Shown one piece after another: positions 5,853 through 7,029 of a DNA stretch of 7,029 nt. Both the position numbers and the translations under genes were made by a program. Source of the stretch: Balneolaceae bacterium. Lineage in GTDB: Bacteria; Bacteroidota; Rhodothermia; Balneolales; Balneolaceae. The stretch is taken from assembly GCA_007117235.1 (NCBI GenBank), contig SKGY01000044.1:1-7029 (forward strand), written 5' to 3'. Below the pieces are notes generated by a model, which did no database searches, had not been told where the DNA came from, and worked only from the letters and a program-made list of their open reading frames with translations. Within the stretch, counting starts at the first letter, position 1; each line of letters starts with the position of its first letter.

Positions 5853-6884
5853 ATGAATCGATTGAATTTTATCTTATTGCTCGTATATACCGGAGTTTTT
5901 TATGGCTGCTCAAGCCACTCATCAGTGACTGAGCGCGGTAATGGAAGCTCTTATGTCAGCTATACAGGATCAGAGGTGGTTCGCGAGCAGATTAAAGAGA
6001 GTTTCAATTCGGTGAGGCGTTTACAGAGTAATGTAGTTTACCGTAATTACTATTTTGATGTTGATCAGCTGCCGACAAAATCGGAACTGCAAACGGCTCA
6101 ATTGAGAGACATAGCTACCGATACATTTATCGATGACCATTCCAATGCGGGAACGGCAATTGTCATTTCAAAAAACAGAACGGGCCCGGTTCTGTTGACG
6201 GCCTCTCACGTTGTAAGCTACCCCGATACAATCTGGCACTATCGTACTTCTGCCAATACCGGACCGGATGCACCCATTGAGGGAATTTCAATCAGGCAAT
6301 CAGTCTCACATTATATTATTGAAGGGGAGTCGCTGATCAGTTTTGAAATTGCAGCAAACGATCCGCGAAGGGATATCGCTATACTTACCGCAAACATTTC
6401 CCGAAGCGTACCAACAGAAATACCTGCACTTATGATTGAACCGGGTAGTGCATCATCGCTCGATTGGACCGACCTGGTCTATGTGGTAGGGTACCCCAGA
6501 GGAATACAGATGGTTACGAGTGCCATGGTCAGTAATTTTCAGATCTCACCCCGCCGAAGTTTTATCCTCGACTCATCGTTTAATCGCGGATTCAGTGGAG
6601 GAGCGGTATTTAGTGTAAAACAAGATGGTTCAGGCCTTGAATGGGTTGGTATTTTGTCAGCTGCCTATGCTGAAACGGAATTTTATTTGTCACCACCCGA
6701 TAGTGAGCAGATTGATGACAACATCAACAGAGAATATACCGGGCCATTGGTTCTGCGAAGGGCTGCAAGAGTGAATTATGGAATTACTTACGGGGTAGGC
6801 ATTGATGAGATTGAGGGGTTTTTTGATGATTCCGCCGAGATACTAAATCGACTTGGAATTGAACACCCAGCTTTTTCTGATTGA
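5853..6884 (+). CDS. Predicted lipoprotein with trypsin-like serine protease domain
   Basis: This 343-aa protein starts with a lipoprotein signal (MNRLNFILLLVYTGVFYGCS, lipid cysteine C19), so it should sit on the outside of a membrane in the cell envelope. A region of about 75 residues, partly helical (VREQIKESFNSVRRLQSNVV), links it to a chymotrypsin-fold domain at about 98-320. The likely triad is H119 (LLTASHVV), D174 (RRDIAIL) and S248 in GFSGGAVF. YVVGYPRG at about 210-217 is also typical of S1-type (HtrA-like) proteases. No PDZ domain follows, so it is not a normal DegP. The substrate is unknown. It starts 30 bp after higA on the same strand and may be read through from it. It converges on the next gene with a gap of only 4 bp. 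Confidence 0.85.
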   Translation: MNRLNFILLLVYTGVFYGCSSHSSVTERGNGSSYVSYTGSEVVREQIKESFNSVRRLQSNVVYRNYYFDVDQLPTKSELQTAQLRDIATDTFIDDHSNAGTAIVISKNRTGPVLLTASHVVSYPDTIWHYRTSANTGPDAPIEGISIRQSVSHYIIEGESLISFEIAANDPRRDIAILTANISRSVPTEIPALMIEPGSASSLDWTDLVYVVGYPRGIQMVTSAMVSNFQISPRRSFILDSSFNRGFSGGAVFSVKQDGSGLEWVGILSAAYAETEFYLSPPDSEQIDDNINREYTGPLVLRRAARVNYGITYGVGIDEIEGFFDDSAEILNRLGIEHPAFSD

Positions 6885-6888
6885 GCCT

Positions 6889-7029
6889 CTACTTTTTTGC
6901 CCCCCAGCCACCCCCTCCCGGGGTAAGCATAACAAAATGATCTCCGGATATTAACTCTGCGCCATCACGCCAACTCAATTTTTCTATCGTGCCATCTTTA
7001 CGTTCAATCCATTGATGGCCGGTGCCCCC
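6889..7029 (-). CDS. Hydantoinase B / 5-oxoprolinase family protein, C-terminal end only
   Basis: The 46 codons before the TAG at 6891-6889 read GGTGHQWIERKDGTIEKLSW, then RDGAELISGDHFVMLTPGGG and GWGAKK. The ending GD-x-F-x-x-x-TPGGGGWG is the well-known C-terminal signature of the HyuB / 5-oxoprolinase beta part, an ATP-driven enzyme family that opens hydantoin or 5-oxoproline rings. Only the tail is in the window, so it is not possible to tell a separate HyuB from a fused HyuA-HyuB protein. The gene runs leftwards from beyond the right edge and ends 4 bp from the protease stop; no hairpin terminator is visible between them. Confidence 0.85.
   Translation of the reverse strand, partial: GGTGHQWIERKDGTIEKLSWRDGAELISGDHFVMLTPGGGGWGAKK

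Overview
The window looks like a chromosomal segment of a Bacteroidota/Balneolota-type bacterium. The grounds are the style of the LysA protein, lipoprotein signal peptides, moderate to low GC, and an almost complete lack of Shine-Dalgarno sequences before start codons. The phylum is inferred from protein style only.

Left region (1-1672): the 5' end of a leftward lipoprotein gene, a 232-bp AT-rich intergenic region with a palindrome and three 13-bp tandem repeats, and then a rightward integron-type tyrosine recombinase (IntI). The integrase is interrupted. A 302-bp element (about 1295-1596) with perfect 17-bp inverted terminal repeats, carrying only an 87-aa GIY-YIG nuclease gene, sits between the last catalytic histidine and the nucleophilic tyrosine. 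The displaced integrase C-terminus, with the tyrosine, follows directly. Removing the element restores an uninterrupted 320-aa integrase. The truncated integrase stop and the nuclease start overlap as ATGA. This is the most interesting part of the window.

Middle region (1686-5042, minus strand): reading leftwards, an Nramp-superfamily transporter, diaminopimelate decarboxylase (lysA, lysine and peptidoglycan precursor synthesis) and a class I SAM-dependent methyltransferase. The last two are 28 bp apart and probably co-transcribed. The transporter has no ATG, GTG or TTG at its natural start; it starts at CTG or has lost its 5' end. It also lacks the usual Nramp metal ligands.

Right region (5043-7029): a HigB/HigA toxin-antitoxin pair, divergent from the transporter, is followed 30 bp later by a predicted lipoprotein with a trypsin-like serine protease domain. 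The window ends in the C-terminus of a convergent hydantoinase B/5-oxoprolinase-type gene.

The integrase with its nuclease element and the higBA pair look like accessory DNA beside housekeeping genes. No rRNA, tRNA, CRISPR array or complete insertion sequence with a transposase was seen. No stretch without a gene exceeds 300 bases; the longest is 155-407.
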